Below are positions 1 through 12,900 of a stretch of DNA of 64,000 bases, one piece after another. Within the stretch, counting starts at the first letter, position 1. Every line of letters begins with the position of its first letter. The stretch comes from Caenorhabditis remanei (Eukaryota > Nematoda > Chromadorea > Rhabditida > Rhabditidae), in NCBI RefSeq assembly GCF_010183535.1, contig NC_071328.1, positions 1,426,001 through 1,490,000 of the forward strand. The letters are read 5' to 3'. Under the pieces are notes generated by a model. That model ran no database searches and was not told the DNA's origin. It worked only from the letters and a program-made list of their open reading frames with translations. A program made the position numbers and the translations under genes.

Positions 1-785
1 AAAAAACTCGATTTTATATCGATTTTTGCGATGTTTGGTGTGTTTTTAATTAAAAAATGGCACCAAAAACGCAATTTTGAGTCAAAAATTCAACAAAAAC
101 GGCAAAAATCAAATTAAACGGGAAAAATCGTGCGACGGCCGAGGAATGGTGGCCTAGAACCCCTAATCGGAGAAAACTGGGCCATTCGCGAAATTTTGAA
201 AAAAAAAGGTTTTTGATCGATTTTTGCAATGTTTGGCATCAAAAAATCACTTTTTCAGCCGAAAAAAGGTGTTTTTAATTAAAAATCGTCAAAAATTCAT
301 CAAAAAATGGCAAAATTGGGTGAAACAAAAGGTTGGGAGTAGAGACCATATGACAATATATACTTTTCTATTTTTTCACTTCTCACGCGGGACCCCCCAA
401 GTGAGAAATAGTGTGCTCAGAGAGGAGAGAGCAGGGTTCTCTCTCCCGACGAGAGAGTGTGGAGAGTGGAGAGACGCAGAGAGGGAGAGAGTGATCAGCT
501 GGTGACGGAGGGAGAGAGAGAGACACTGTGGGAATGGGAATGGACTGTGGGAACAAATCAGGAATATGCGCTCTAGTAAAAATGAGTAAAATTAGTAAAA
601 TTAGCGCGAAATTCAAAAAATTTATCCGAAATTTTTTTTTGGTGCTGAAAATGAAAAAAAATCGCGAAAATTTGATGTAAAACGGTCAGAAATAGCCGAA
701 TTTCCGGCTTGCCAAAGTAGTGTGCAAACGCGCTCTACTAGACTTTTCCGGTTTCGCGGGAAATTGAAATTATTTTCAAAATTCA

Positions 786-912
786 GTTTATCTAGCGCGG
801 CACAGTTCTGACAACCAAAAAAATGTCATTTTTTCTCTGCGTCTCTCAATTTCGCACACTATTTTCTCGCGGTTTCGGTAGAGCGCAGTTGTAAGAACTG
901 TGGGGAGCTAAT
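786..912. repeat. ~130-bp MITE, family B
   Basis: One of about eight copies of a short terminal-inverted-repeat element with the core GTCTCTCAATTTCGCACAC and ends that read TTAGC...CAACTGCGCTC / GTAGAGCGCAGTTGTAAG...GCTAATA. Other copies lie near 7741-7872, 8885-9014, 10085-10217, 14324-14452, 29126-29266, 29680-29776 and 30624-30746. There is no coding capacity. A TA flanks the ends in the best copies, as in Tc1/mariner-type insertions. Confidence 0.7.
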
Positions 913-1828
913 AGAAACAAATTTCGACTTTTTTTGCCTGAATCGATTTTATGAGTAATATTATAGTGTGTGAACACTACTTTTTTTTGCATTGCAAACA
1001 CAATAAAATGTAGTTTCTGTCTCTCTCTCGCGTAAATTTGTATATAAAATAATAAAAACGGCGGCACGATGATAATTCCGTGCGAGACAAAAGTTCTGGT
1101 CTGTGTTGCAAAAATCAAATACCAATTCGTTTTGATTGAACAGCTTTTGTCTTCGAAAAATGAGCAAAAAATGAGCAAAAATGTCGAAAAATTGATGGAA
1201 TTTGAGAAAATAATGCAAACGCGCTCTATTGGACTCGCGGAAAAAAAAAACGAAAATCGAAAAAATTTCAGATTTTTAAAGCGATTTTTGGAGATTTTAG
1301 AAGGAAAACTGGGGTTTTAAAGGGAAATTTTCGTGACATAGTGATTGCAAAACTGTTCGGAAGCCGGAAATTAATTAATTTTTAAAGAAAATTACTCGAA
1401 AAAAACGGAAAAAAATTTTTTCAGCGATTTTTGGAGTTTTCTGAATCGTTAATTATCTAATTATCAATTAAAATTCTAAGAAAATGTTAAACATCGATGT
1501 TTTTTCCGCTAAAATTCGAAAAAAACATCATTTTTCGACGAACATATGCACTTTTTTTCAAAAAAAAGCTTTCGAAACTATTATTAGATGAAATTTTTGG
1601 AAAAATCCGAGTAAACGGCTGCGAAAGTCCCGAAATCGCTGTGAAAAACAGTTTTAAAAATCAGTATTTAAGCCAGAAATGTTCTAAACAATCGTGTTCT
1701 CCAAAAATAAATCAGAACATTGAAAATTGCTCAAGAATCCGTTGAAATATAAAACTAAAAATCATTATTTTTGCCAACATTTTCAAAATTTTTTGAAATT
1801 TCAGTATAAAAGAGCTTAAATTTCCATA

Positions 1829-2120
1829 TTAGCAGCCCACGCTTTCTTACAACTGCGCTCCACCGCAAACGAGAGAGTATCGGCAAGAGAGACGCAGAGT
1901 TTTTTCTTTTTTTCTGGCGCCAACACAGATTTTCACCGTTTTTGATCTATGTTCACAAGTTTCAATTAAAAATTTTCCAATTTCCGAGAGAAAATTATGC
2001 AAAAATAGATCAAAAATGGTGAAAATCTGTGTTGGCGCCAGAAAAAAAGAAAAAAACTCTGCGTCTCTCTTGCCGATACTCTCTCGTTTGCGGTGGGGCG
2101 CAGTTGTAAGAAGGCCTAAT
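1829..2120. repeat. ~290-bp palindromic MITE, family A (copy 1)
   Basis: The left arm (CTTACAACTGCGCTCCACCG, then an AACGAGAGAGTATCGG block, then CTGGCGCCAACACAG) is repeated in inverted order on the right with few changes. The termini share the TTAGC / GCTAA ends and the CAACTGCGC box of family B, so the two families are probably related. Further copies are at about 19962-20256 and 27118-27394. Confidence 0.75.
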
Positions 2121-2699
2121 AGACTTTTTCAAAAAATGCTCAAATTTTTGTTTTGGGCCGGCCCGGTCCAGGACAACTCTATCGAAAATATAGTTCAGAC
2201 CGATTTTTCAACACTTTACGAAATTATGTAAAAAGTTTTATTTTTAGTCAAAACTACCAGAAAACCCTCTTTTTTCTGCAAAAAAATTTCCCCCAAAAAT
2301 TGGAAACCGGAAAGAGACAGAGAGAGAGAACATTCGGCCATTTCTCATTCTCTCCCCCCGTCCTCTTTTTGTCTTCTCGCAACAATTTATTGAGTTTAAA
2401 GAGAGACCAGAAGAGGGCTCAGCACTAAAGGGGTCCCCCCGAAGAAGAATTGGGAAGAAACCCCCCTAAGAACGTTCCAGTCCAATGAACACAGTGGACA
2501 CACGTCTTTTTGGGAATATGTAGAAGTGTAAGGGGGTGTCCAAAAGATTACATGACCTAGAAATCCAAAATGAAGAAAATTCGGCCAGCTTGAAGTTTTT
2601 TGACTGAAAACGGCGTATTTTAAAAAGTTTTATTGGAAAAATCCCGTTTGAAATCAAAATTTGCTAAAAAATCGCCCAAAAAATGCGATTTTCAGCTCG

Positions 2700-3590
2700 A
2701 AAAAACCACAAAAGGTCAGAAATGGCCGAACTTTTTTGTTTTGGGAATCTAGGTCACAAAAACGATGGCCTAGAAACCAAAAATGAAAGAAGTTCGGCCA
2801 TCACTGCGGTTTTTGCGGTTTTCGAGCTGAAAATCGCATTTTTTGGATGATTTTCAGCAAATTTTGGTTAAAAACGAGATTTTTCTCCCATTTTGAGGTA
2901 ATTATACACAAAGAAATACAGTTTTTGAGTAAATCACCTCAAAATTGGAAAAATCTCGTTTTAAATCAAAATTTGCTAAAAAATCACCCAAAAAAATGCC
3001 ATTTTCAGCTCGTAAAACCACAGAAAGTCAGTGATGGTCGAATTTTTTATTTTGGGAATCTAGGTCACAAAAACGATGGCCTAGAAACCAAAAATAAAAA
3101 AGTTCGGCCATCACTGCGGTTTTTTTGCGGTTTTCGAGCTGAAAGTCGCATTTTTTGGATGATTTTCAGCAAATATTGATTGAAAAAACTCGAAAAACGC
3201 CGATTTCAGCCGGAAAACTGCACGCTGTCCGAACTTTTCGGTATAGAGTTTCTAGGTCATCGTTCTCACGAGCTGAATTTTTACTTGAAAACCGTTAAAA
3301 CGCTTGAAAAAACCCCAAAAAGGCGGTCATTTCTCATTTTGGAAATCTAGCGCGAGTTTAACTCGATATCTCGCATAAATAATGAAAAATTGAGTGAGAA
3401 TCGTGGCCTAGGAAAATCGTGGTCCAAAAATGAAAATCTTCGGCCATCACTGCGGCTTTTGCGTTTTTTGAGCGCATCTTCAAAACGTGGCCGAACTTTT
3501 CGATATTGAGTTTCTAGGCCATCGTCCTCACAAGCTGAATTTTCACTTGAAAACAGTGTGACCTAGAAACCCAAAAATGAAAACTTCGTC
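2700..3590. repeat. Cluster of CTAGGCCA/TGGCCTAG hairpin repeats
   Basis: Several ~100-400 bp units carry the blocks AAGTTCGGCCAT and TGGCCTAGAAAC in both orientations, separated by ~60-100 bp, so neighbouring units can fold on each other. The same motif recurs near 5380, 10590-11120, 16080-17000, 19500, 23540-24370 and 27085-27460. It looks like a dispersed non-coding repeat rather than a gene part. Confidence 0.6.
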
Positions 3591-3744
3591 CATAGTTAAT
3601 TCGCTCAAAATTACCATATTGGTCAAAAACGGGCGGTGCACACGGGAAGAGAAAAATATTAAAAATGTATAAACTGCGCCGCGCCGCCCGTTTTCTCTGT
3701 CCGTTTTTTTGGAAAATTCCGAACGGCGCGGCGCTTTTCGATAT

Positions 3745-3799
3745 TTGCTCTCAGAGAGAGAGAGAGAGAGTTGCACCGGCAAGAGGGGGGGGGGGGGGG
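3745..3799. repeat. GA dinucleotide run followed by 15-G homopolymer
   Basis: An (AG)n run at about 3749-3769 is followed by fifteen consecutive G residues at 3785-3799. Such a tract can form a G-quadruplex. In C. elegans, G-tracts of this length are the known sites of deletions when the FANCJ-type helicase DOG-1 is absent (established knowledge). Confidence 0.8.
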
Positions 3800-4029
3800 A
3801 AGGATCTGATAATTGACGGGAAGAGAGAAGAGAAAAGAGATCAGAGGTTTCTTTTCTCTTGTGTCTTGTCTTCTTGCACCACACTGCGAACGTGCAAACT
3901 TGAACCGAGCGCAAACTTTCCCTTGAGGTTATCAGTCTCTGAAGGGGTAGCTAATTGACAGTTTTTAGAGAGTACTTGGAGTGTGTGTTCTATTTGTAGT
4001 TTTTTAGGGGTACAATATGGTTAGGAGGG

Positions 4030-4298
4030 GGCAAATACTCATTTACTACCTACTCATTTACTACTATTACTCATTTACTACCGTACTGCTCATTTACTAC
4101 TTCACTTTTCACCACTCTCTTAGGCTTAGGTTTCTTAGAAATTCGGAAAACAATTGACAAATACGATGAATAACCGTTTTCGTCAATTTTTTCCGAATTT
4201 CTAAGAAACCTAAGCCTAAGAGAATGGTGAAAAGTGAATCCCAGCATATCGCTCTAAAGTAGTAGTAAAAGAGTAATGGTAGTAAATGAGTATTTGCC
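4030..4298. mobile_element. Palindromic element with 9-bp target duplication (MULE-like)
   Basis: Both ends carry a perfect 21-bp terminal inverted repeat starting GGCAAATACTCATTTACTAC. The element is flanked by the exact 9-bp direct repeat TTAGGAGGG (4021-4029 and 4299-4307). Inner arms around AGGCTTAGGTTTCTTAGAAA pair as well. A 9-bp duplication is typical of Mutator-like transposons. There is no coding capacity, so this is a non-autonomous element. Confidence 0.75.
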
Positions 4299-4333
4299 TT
4301 AGGAGGGGGATTTTTGAAACAATAGCAAAACCG

Positions 4334-4711
4334 CATAGTTGTCAACCGGGCCGAAACGGGCCGACACGGGCCGGCGCTTAACTCGCTTCAAAATGAATAT
4401 TATGAGCTGAAAAATATACGAAAATGTAGATCTCGACGAGTTCTATGTCAGTGACCTGCTACGGGCCGGATGTCTATTCGTTAATATGCCGCGGGCCAGG
4501 CTAGAATGACTTTTTGGCCGTTTTCGCGTTTTTTGGCACTTTTTCCCGGCCCGCGGCACATTAACAAAAAGTCATCCGGCCCGTAGTAGGTCACGGGCAT
4601 AGAACTCGTTGAGATCTACATTTTGGTATATTTTTCAGTTCATAATATTCAGTTTAAAGCGAGTTAAGCGGCGGCCCGTGTCGGCCCGTTTCGGCCCGGT
4701 TGACAAGTATG
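4334..4711. mobile_element. hAT-like palindromic element, GGGCCG-rich, 8-bp TSD
   Basis: The termini read CATAGTTGTCAACCGGGCCG and its near-inverse ending GACAAGTATG. The flanks carry the exact 8-bp duplication CAAAACCG (4326-4333 and 4712-4719). The arms are nearly complementary over their whole length and contain GATCTCGACGAGTTCTATG. The 8-bp duplication points to the hAT superfamily. No transposase is encoded. Confidence 0.8.
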
Positions 4712-5837
4712 CAAAACCGTAATCTGGGGATATGCATGTTTCAAAATGTGGAAAAATTGCGAAAAAGATGGCCTAGAAACGAAACTTCTGGGAAACTAGT
4801 CCACCAACTGCAATTTTTCGGTTTTTGGGCAGGAAAACGAAAAATAAAACGATTTCTGAGAACTTTTCGCTATAAAATGACAAAAAAGCGGGAAAACTCG
4901 AAGTGAAACATTCAAAAACAGACAGACGAATTGGTGGCCTAGAATCCCAATTTCTGGAAAACTAGTCCCCAAGTCGAAAAACGTCAATTTTTCGGTTTTT
5001 CATATTAAAAAAGAGTAAAATATGATTTTTGGGGAAGAAAACGAAAAAAAACCGATTTCTGAAAGAAAAAAAGGACGAATTTTGATAAGAAATGAGGTTT
5101 TAGAGCGAAAAATTGAGCAAAAACGAGTGATGGCCGAGGAATGGTGGCCTAGAAACCCAAACTAGTCCGCCAATGTCAATTTTTAGAACTAAATTTTAAA
5201 TTTTTTCCGAAAATGTCGAATTCTAGACTAACCTTCAGAATTCAATCAAACCCTGGTTATGTAGTAAAAATTTTGATTTAAAAAAATCTAAAATTCAAAA
5301 AAGTTGGTCAAATCCAAACTTCGACAAGTTTCCTTTAAATAACATCTGAAATGCGTATTTTCAGTCCGAAAAATGCTGAAAGTGGGATCATGGCCGAACT
5401 TTTTCTGTTGGGGGTTTCTAGGCCAGCGATTGTAAAACGGAATTGCGGTTTCGAAATGTCCGGTTGTGAGAATGGAATGTGAAAAAAGATGGTCTTAACA
5501 CGAAAAGCAACATCAAAAAACCATAAAAATTTTGCAGTTCTTTTCCACAGTAATCGGACTGCAAACTACTGTTTTCTGCTGTTTTAATCGGATTTTTCTG
5601 GAATTTCTCCTATAGAAACGGTTTTCAGCTGAAAACAACGAAAACCACTGTTTTTGAGCATTTTTAATGTAGAAATTTGGTTTTAATATAAAAAATTGTA
5701 TAAAAAATTCCAAAAGCACAACAAATTCTTTTGAAAACATTTTTACAGTAAAAGCAGACTTGCAACAAGCCGGGCCGGCCAGAATAAAAATTCGAAAAAA
5801 AAACCATTTTTAAAGTTTTTTGGGGAAAAACTACTTA

Positions 5838-6212
5838 TGCATCTACCCACGAAGAAAAATTGTACCATTTAATGTATTTTTTTGCAAATTAATTCTATTC
5901 ACGAATGCAAATAAATGCATTAATCTGCAGTTTTGTACAGTAATCAGAAGCACTGAGAAAGTTGTCGGCGCAAAATATCGCAAGCTGAAAACTCAATGCG
6001 CCTTTAATTTTTTGTGTGGATTTACGGGCGACCACACAAAAATTAAAGGCGCGTTGAGTTTTCAGCTTGCGATATTTTGCGCCGACAACTTTCTCAGTGC
6101 TTCTGATTACTGTACAAAACTGCAGATTAATGCATTTATTTGCATTCGTGAATAGAATTAATTTGCAAAAAAATGCATTAAATGGTACAATTTTTCTTCG
6201 TGGGTAGATGCA
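5838..6212. mobile_element. 375-bp near-perfect palindrome flanked by TTA
   Basis: Two arms of ~180 bp (starting TGCATCTACCCACGAAGAAA) are inverted copies around a centre of a few bases near 6020-6030. The sequence TTA flanks both ends (5835-5837 and 6213-6215), the target site expected of PIF/Harbinger-type elements. The 111-residue open frame in it is only a by-product of the palindrome. Confidence 0.75.
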
Positions 6213-6998
6213 TTAAATAGTGAAAAAAAAGCGTAAAAATTCAAAAAACCGTATTTTTAGTAGTTTTTACGTTTTCTGCAAAAGCTGTGCAGTAAAATGC
6301 AAACTAAAAATTGAAACTATAATTTAGACTAAAAAAGCTAAAATGCAGATGTAAAAATGCAGTTTCTCAGTGTTTTTAATATTAAAAAAGCGATTTTTTG
6401 TGATTTTTGCAATATCGGGAAAACAAACAATGCCCGACACAAGCAAAACCTAATTAAATGTGAAATAAATAAAGGAAATAAATGAAAAACTGCAATATGA
6501 AAGGAATGTAATAAAATAAAATAAAAAAGGTGATAATCCCTTCTTCTCCCTGAAGGGGCAATGTGAACCAAAGGGTCAAAACCTCTTGGTATGCAGGGAA
6601 TGGGCGAGAAATGGCGTCTCTCTCTTCAGAAGAGAGATTCACACTCATCGTGGAGACGCCCTACGGTCAGACACCGCGACGAAATAGTGTTGTGACGTAG
6701 ACATTGGGGGAGAAATAGTGACGCAGAGAAAGAGAGAAAACGGAGAACGCGTCAGTAAAGAAAGAGAGCAGAAGGGGGATTGTTTCTGTTTTGTATAGTA
6801 TAAACGGTCGATCATCATTGATGACGTGATGACATTCTGAAGTGTTGATGACACATAGTAATGGAATATCGAAACAGTACATATATTATATGTATTTATA
6901 CAATGAAACTTATACTTTTAAAAAAATGTGTTTTTTTTTGAAAATTTCAGCCTAAATCGGGATCGAGAAAACAAAAAATCGAAATTATTTTTGAAAAT

Positions 6999-9900
6999 TT
7001 AATCCAAAAAAACGTTGAGATTCGCGAGATTCCTTGGCGTCGCCATCACCTCCAACTGACGATCCTTGCGCCCGAGTAGTAGGTTTTTGACGATTTCCGA
7101 TATTCCGTGCACTAGTTTGTCGGATTCGATGTCTGGTCGAAGGACCAACGCGTTTTTCTGGAATTTAATGTTTTTAAATGGAAATGGGTTAAAATTTGGT
7201 CGAAAATGACAAATTTTGAGATGAGTTTCAGGGAATCTTCCAGACATAACTCGCCCTTTCGAATAGGCTCATATTCTATAAAGTACTTCTCAACACGCTG
7301 ATTCTGAATATGTAATTCATTGTTGCAGAACGCTTCACTGAACTGAGATATATGCATTTTAAAGGAGGACTGAAGTAATATTTTTTATTTCAGATTCTGA
7401 TACTTCAGAAAATTCTGAACAACTTTCATCATTGGAGCATGTGTTAAAAATCGCTCTAAACGGCCTAAATTCACGTTTTCCCGGCTCAAAAGGAGCCTTC
7501 GTGGAAGAGTTTTCCCACGCGAATTTCTTCCTCCGTGTAGTCCTCTCGGACAAAATTATTTCTTTTTATTTCTCGATTTCTTACTTTTTTCAACAAATTT
7601 TCGTGTTTTTTCTTCTTTTTTACAATATAAATTGAAAAAACCACGAAATTTTGTTGAAAAAGCGCAAGAAAACGAAAAATCGAGAAATAAAAAGAAATAA
7701 TTTTGTCCGATTTTACTAAACTTTGTGAGTTCGGAGATTCCAGTTCTTACAATTGCGCTCCACCGAAATCCCCTTGAAAAATGTCTCTTTTTCTCTGAGT
7801 CTCTCAATTTCGCACACTATTTTTATCGGTTTTGGTAGAGCGCGCTTGTAAGAAGCGTGCCGTGGTGATAGCGAACTTTTTAATATTAACAGTTTTTCTG
7901 TATGTACTGTAATTCGTCTTATTCAGACTTGTTACGGGCCGGGCCGGGCCAAAATCAGGAAAAATCTCGGCCCGGCCCGGCCCGCTCGGCCCGTTTTGAA
8001 ACATTTTGTGTTTTTGAACTTTTTTGGGAATTTTTGGAATTTTTTTGAAATTTTTTGAAAAAAGTATAGTTTTCGAATAAACATTTAAAATTGAATTGAA
8101 ATGTGAATATGTATGATAATTTAAGCATTTTTACTCTTTTTTTTCAAAAAATTTCAACAAAAAATTGGTAAAAATGGGTACCCATTTTTGAATCCGGGCC
8201 GGCCCGATTTTTGACAAGTCTGGTCTTATTCTGTCGAATTTCATAATTCAGATTCCGAATCCTCACGTAGAGTCCCGACTAACCTATGCAGATGCGCTCT
8301 ATTGCCAACGGGGCTACACATTGTCGTAGCGGTGAACTTTCGAACTTTCTGTGCATACCGTGGTGAACATTAGAATTTATTCAACGTCAACGTTGAATGA
8401 ATAAATTCTAATGTTCACCACGGTATGCACAGAAAGTTCAAAAGTTCACCGCTACGACAATGTGTAACCCCGTTAGCAATAGAGCGCATCTGCATAGATT
8501 AGTCGGGACTTTACGTGAATCCTTTTCTCTTACCAAATGCTCAACCTTCTTCGGAATCGTATAAAACGTGTCAAACGTCTCAATAACATCTGTAATCGGT
8601 ACCACCGCAATTCTCGCAGCCTCCGACGTCTTCTTAAACTTCTGAATCTGTGTTCCAACACCATTCCACACCGGCAAATCGAATGAATCCCATGAGGAGT
8701 AGAATCCGAGTCTCCACGGAATGACGTCACCAAGTTGACTCATCGTTCGTTCACACGTCGAGTAGACACTACCGTAGTTACAGGAGAACGTCCTGGGCGC
8801 TGCGAACACCACACCATCGAGTTTTGGAAGAAATTCCTTGATTTTTGTTGACCAGTACTGGAAATTGATTTTTTGTTTTTCACTATTAGCTCGACAAAGT
8901 TCTTACAACTGCGCTCCACTGAAATCCCCTCTCTTTTTCTCTGAGTCTCTCAATTTCGCACACAATTTTCTAAGGTTTCGGTAGAGCGCGGTTGTAAGAA
9001 GCGTATCGTGCTGATAGGAGGTTTTTATATGCGGAAAACACCGTTTTTGTCGTTAAAAAAATACTTCAAATCATTTTTCCAGTGATTTTTTTAATTGACC
9101 ATTTTTCGACGAAAAACGCGTCAAAGGCGCACCAGACTAATAGAATTTAGAGCTAAAAAATTGGAAAATGAGCCACGTTTTGTGATTTTTACAGAAAAAA
9201 ACGCAAAAGTCGAAAAATCTCAAAGTTCGATGGAGCGCACTTTCATTCACCAGAAAATGTTCTGTATGGCCTCAAGAGATCACTTTTACAAAATGTTCAA
9301 AAAATGCACAAAAATCCAGTAGAGCGCTTTTTCCTTATTTCAGTTTCAAATTCTTCTGAAAATTCTACGAAACTTTAATTATTGACGCATATGCTGAAAA
9401 TTGCATCGTTCTCCTGACTCAAAATGAGCTTTCGTGGAAGAGTTTTTCCGCGCCCTGCCGTGTACTCCTCTCGGACAAGATTTTTGATCTTTTTCTCGTT
9501 TTTTTTTTCACTTTTTTCCAACAATTTTTCGATTCTTGCGATACAAATGTTGAAAAAGTGAGAAAACGAGAAAAAGATCAAAAATCTTGTCCGAGAGGAG
9601 TACACGGCAGGGCGCGGAAAAACTCTTCCACCAAAGCTCATTTTGAGTCAGGAGAACGATGCAATTTTCAGCATATTCGTCAATAATTAAAGATTCTTAG
9701 GATTTTCAGAAGAATTTGAAACTGAAATAAGGAAAAAGCGCTCTACTGGATTTTTGTGCATTTTTTGAACATTTTGTAAAAAGTGATCTCTTGAGGCCAT
9801 ACAGAATATTTTCTGGTGAATGAAAGTGCGCTCCATCGAACTTTGAGATTTTTCGACTTTTTTGTCCAAATGATAGCAAATGCGCTCTACTAGCACTTTT

Positions 9901-12900
9901 TTTCGGAAATTCCAACTACTAACATCAGCAAGAATCGAGTGATTATCCCATCTCCACACGGCGTGAACATCATACGAATAGTCGGAATTCTGCTCGATTC
10001 GACTTCCCGCCACGTTTCGATTCCCTCGAACCAATGGGGCTACAAAATTTTCAGTTTTTCAGAAATTTCCAAAAAAAATTAGTATCGGCTCGGCACGCTT
10101 CTTCCAACTGCGCTCCACCGAAATCCCCTCTCTTTTTCTCTGCGCCTCTCAATTTCGCACACAATTTTCTTCAGTTTCGGTAGAGCGCGTTTGCAAGAAG
10201 CGTGCAGGGCTAATAGGATTACTAACACGAAGTCTGTTCGATGAGTTTCGCCGTTTCCACGAGAAGATTCTCACTGTTCGAAGTTGAATAGTGTGGGTAG
10301 AGGGGCATGAAGATGTAGCGATGCGAGCGGTGTCTGGAGAATTGGATTGTTGAGAAAATTATAGCAAATACTCCAAAAAAATCCGAAAATAACGTCAAAA
10401 TGCAAATTTTCAGCATAAAATTGGGAATTTTTGCTTAAAACTGGCTCCGTAACATTTCAAAACTGATGGTTTTTTGAAAGGCCTTTCTTGATATAATGAT
10501 TACGGTAATATATAGAATTATGTCTCAAACTGTGTAGAGAAATACTCAAAAACACCAACAAAAAAAACCCCGAAAATGCTGAAAGTGTGATCATGGCCGA
10601 ACTTTTCCTCTGTTCGGGTTTCTAGGCCAGCGGTCTCAAAGCGGTTTTTTTTTTCAGATTTTCAGATTTTCATCTCAAAAATTAGGAATGTTTGCTTAAA
10701 ATTGGCTCCGAGGCCTTTCTTGAAATGAGGATTACGGTAATATCTAGGTTTTGTGCTTTTGTGCTTCTAGGCCACGGAAAGCTTTCCCACCCGTCCGTTT
10801 TGTTAATATTCCAGGAATTTCTGTGTAAAATACGTGTAAAAATCTAGAAAATTCGATTTTCTGGGTTTCCGGATGACCTAGAACTAGTTTTCAGCGCCAA
10901 AATGTCTAAAAACTTGAAAATTCTTATAATAACACATAAAAACTCCAAAAATAAACCCAAAAAAGAGTTTTCAGGCCAAAAAATGCTGACAGTGTGATTA
11001 TGGCCGAACTTTTTCTCTGTTCGGGTTTCTAGGCCAGCGGTCTCAAAGCGGAATGTTCTTCCACGGTCAGAGTGAAGCTGTATGTTCGCTTGACATCGCT
11101 GGCCTAGAAACCCCCAACAGAAAAAGTTCGGCCATGATCTAACTTTCAGCATTTTTGTACTGAAAATCAGCGTTTTTGACAAGGGAATGTTCCAGACGTA
11201 ATTTGGCCTTTCAAATTGGCTCATATTCTATAAAGTACTTCTGAACACGCTGATTCCGAATATGTAATCCATTTTTGCAGAACGCTTCACTGAACTGAGA
11301 TATATGCGTTTTAAGTCATTTCTAGTGCAGAAATCGCATTTTTCAAGAGGCTGAAAATTAATTTTAGACTCAATTTTTCACTTTTTTTTCTGTGTAATAC
11401 TTTCCTGAAAACTGTTTTTACTAGAAAAAGTTCTAATGTGCTTTTTCAACCTTAATTCACAAGTATTACACAGAAAAAAAGTGAAAAATTGAGTCTAAAA
11501 TTGATTTTCAGCCTCTTGAAAAATGCTAAAAAAAATATTTTTTCCCTGAAAATGACTTAAAATGCATATATCTCAGTTCAGTGAAGCGTTCTGCAAAAAT
11601 GGATTACATATTCAGAATCAGCGTGTTCAGAAGTACTTTATAGAATATGAGCCAATTTGAAAAGCCAAACTACGTCTGGAACATTCCCTAGTGAGTGTTT
11701 TTTTTTGGAATTTATGAAAACTATTATTGAAAGCCATTTTTAGTGTAAAAATGACCGAAAAAACCAATCGAAATCTGTCATTTTCAGGTGGGAAAATGAG
11801 AAAAACCGTTGAGTAAAGGGCATTTTTCAAGTAAAAATGACCAAAAACCATTAAAATGCAGCATTTTATAACCTTAAAATGCTGGAAAAAAGGTTTAACG
11901 CGAAAATCGGTAGTTTTCGGTTAAAAATGTATTTTTTGTGTTGTAAATCCCTAAGAAACGATTTAAGGTTTGAAATTTCTGTCTTTATACTAATTATTCC
12001 ATAGTTGTCAAGGCCCGGCCCGGGCCGGCCCGGAAAATTGGCGCCAAAATTCAAAAATTTAAATTTTTTTGCGAAAAAGTCAAATTTTCGACTATCACTC
12101 AGAATTAGAAGAAATTCTGAAAAAAGCATCATTTTGGGAAAAAAAGGTCATTTTTTGAAGCCGGGCCTTTAAAATTTCCTACCGGCCCGGGCCTTGACAA
12201 CTATGAATTATTCTAATTATATATAAATTTTTTAACGTTTTTCATCGAAAAATCGTTGATTTTGCTCAAAAATTTGATTTTTTTTTCCGACTGTGACACT
12301 CACGATTTGATCTCGTGTAACTTCTGAGCAAACGGTGTCTCATCAAACTGAAACAGTCTAGACACCCTAAATGGTCCGTGTTCCGGAATCACAGTTTCCA
12401 GTGACTCCTCGATTCTTCCCGCCAATTTATCGACTTGTGTCTCGATACTCGGCGAATCTTTATACGCCGCAATGCATCCTTTCAACGTGTTATTTGCCAT
12501 TTTTGCATTGGCGATTGTGCTGAAAAAGTCATTTCTACAGTAACCCCGGATTACGGTTACTGTAGAATTACCTATGCACAAAATTAGGCATCCGAAATCT
12601 CGAGTTGAGTGCCGATTGATTTTTGAGAAATTCTCTTGCGTGAAACTCGTTCCATGGTTGACCGGCGTGAAGGAGAACGAGCTCTGTTTGGGTGGAACGC
12701 GAGGGATCCGTAGAGAAGTGAGAACGCGTCTGGAATTAGAGAATTAGTGGGGGTTTTAAATAAGTAAACTCTACTGTTAGATTTTCTCTTTTTTTCTGAA
12801 TGTATCAAAAATAAGATTAACGAAAAACCGTTTTTTACTTTTATCCAGAATTGTCAAAAATCGGGCGGGCTTATACTTGCAAACCGGGCCGACACGGGCC

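Larger units (their letters stand above)
1..6998. other. Intergenic region without a recognisable gene
   Basis: No open frame here shows a protein-like composition joined by splice sites. The DNA is AT-rich, with long A and T runs, GA-rich patches (about 415-530 and 6,600-6,780), many copies of a short hairpin motif built on CTAGGCCA/TGGCCTAG, and the palindromic elements listed separately. It lies downstream of the ferrochelatase-like gene, whose stop codon is at 6999-7001. Confidence 0.7.

Noticed and set aside
5820..6155. 111-residue plus-strand frame
   Set aside because: It runs across both arms and the centre of the TTA-flanked palindrome and has no protein-like features.
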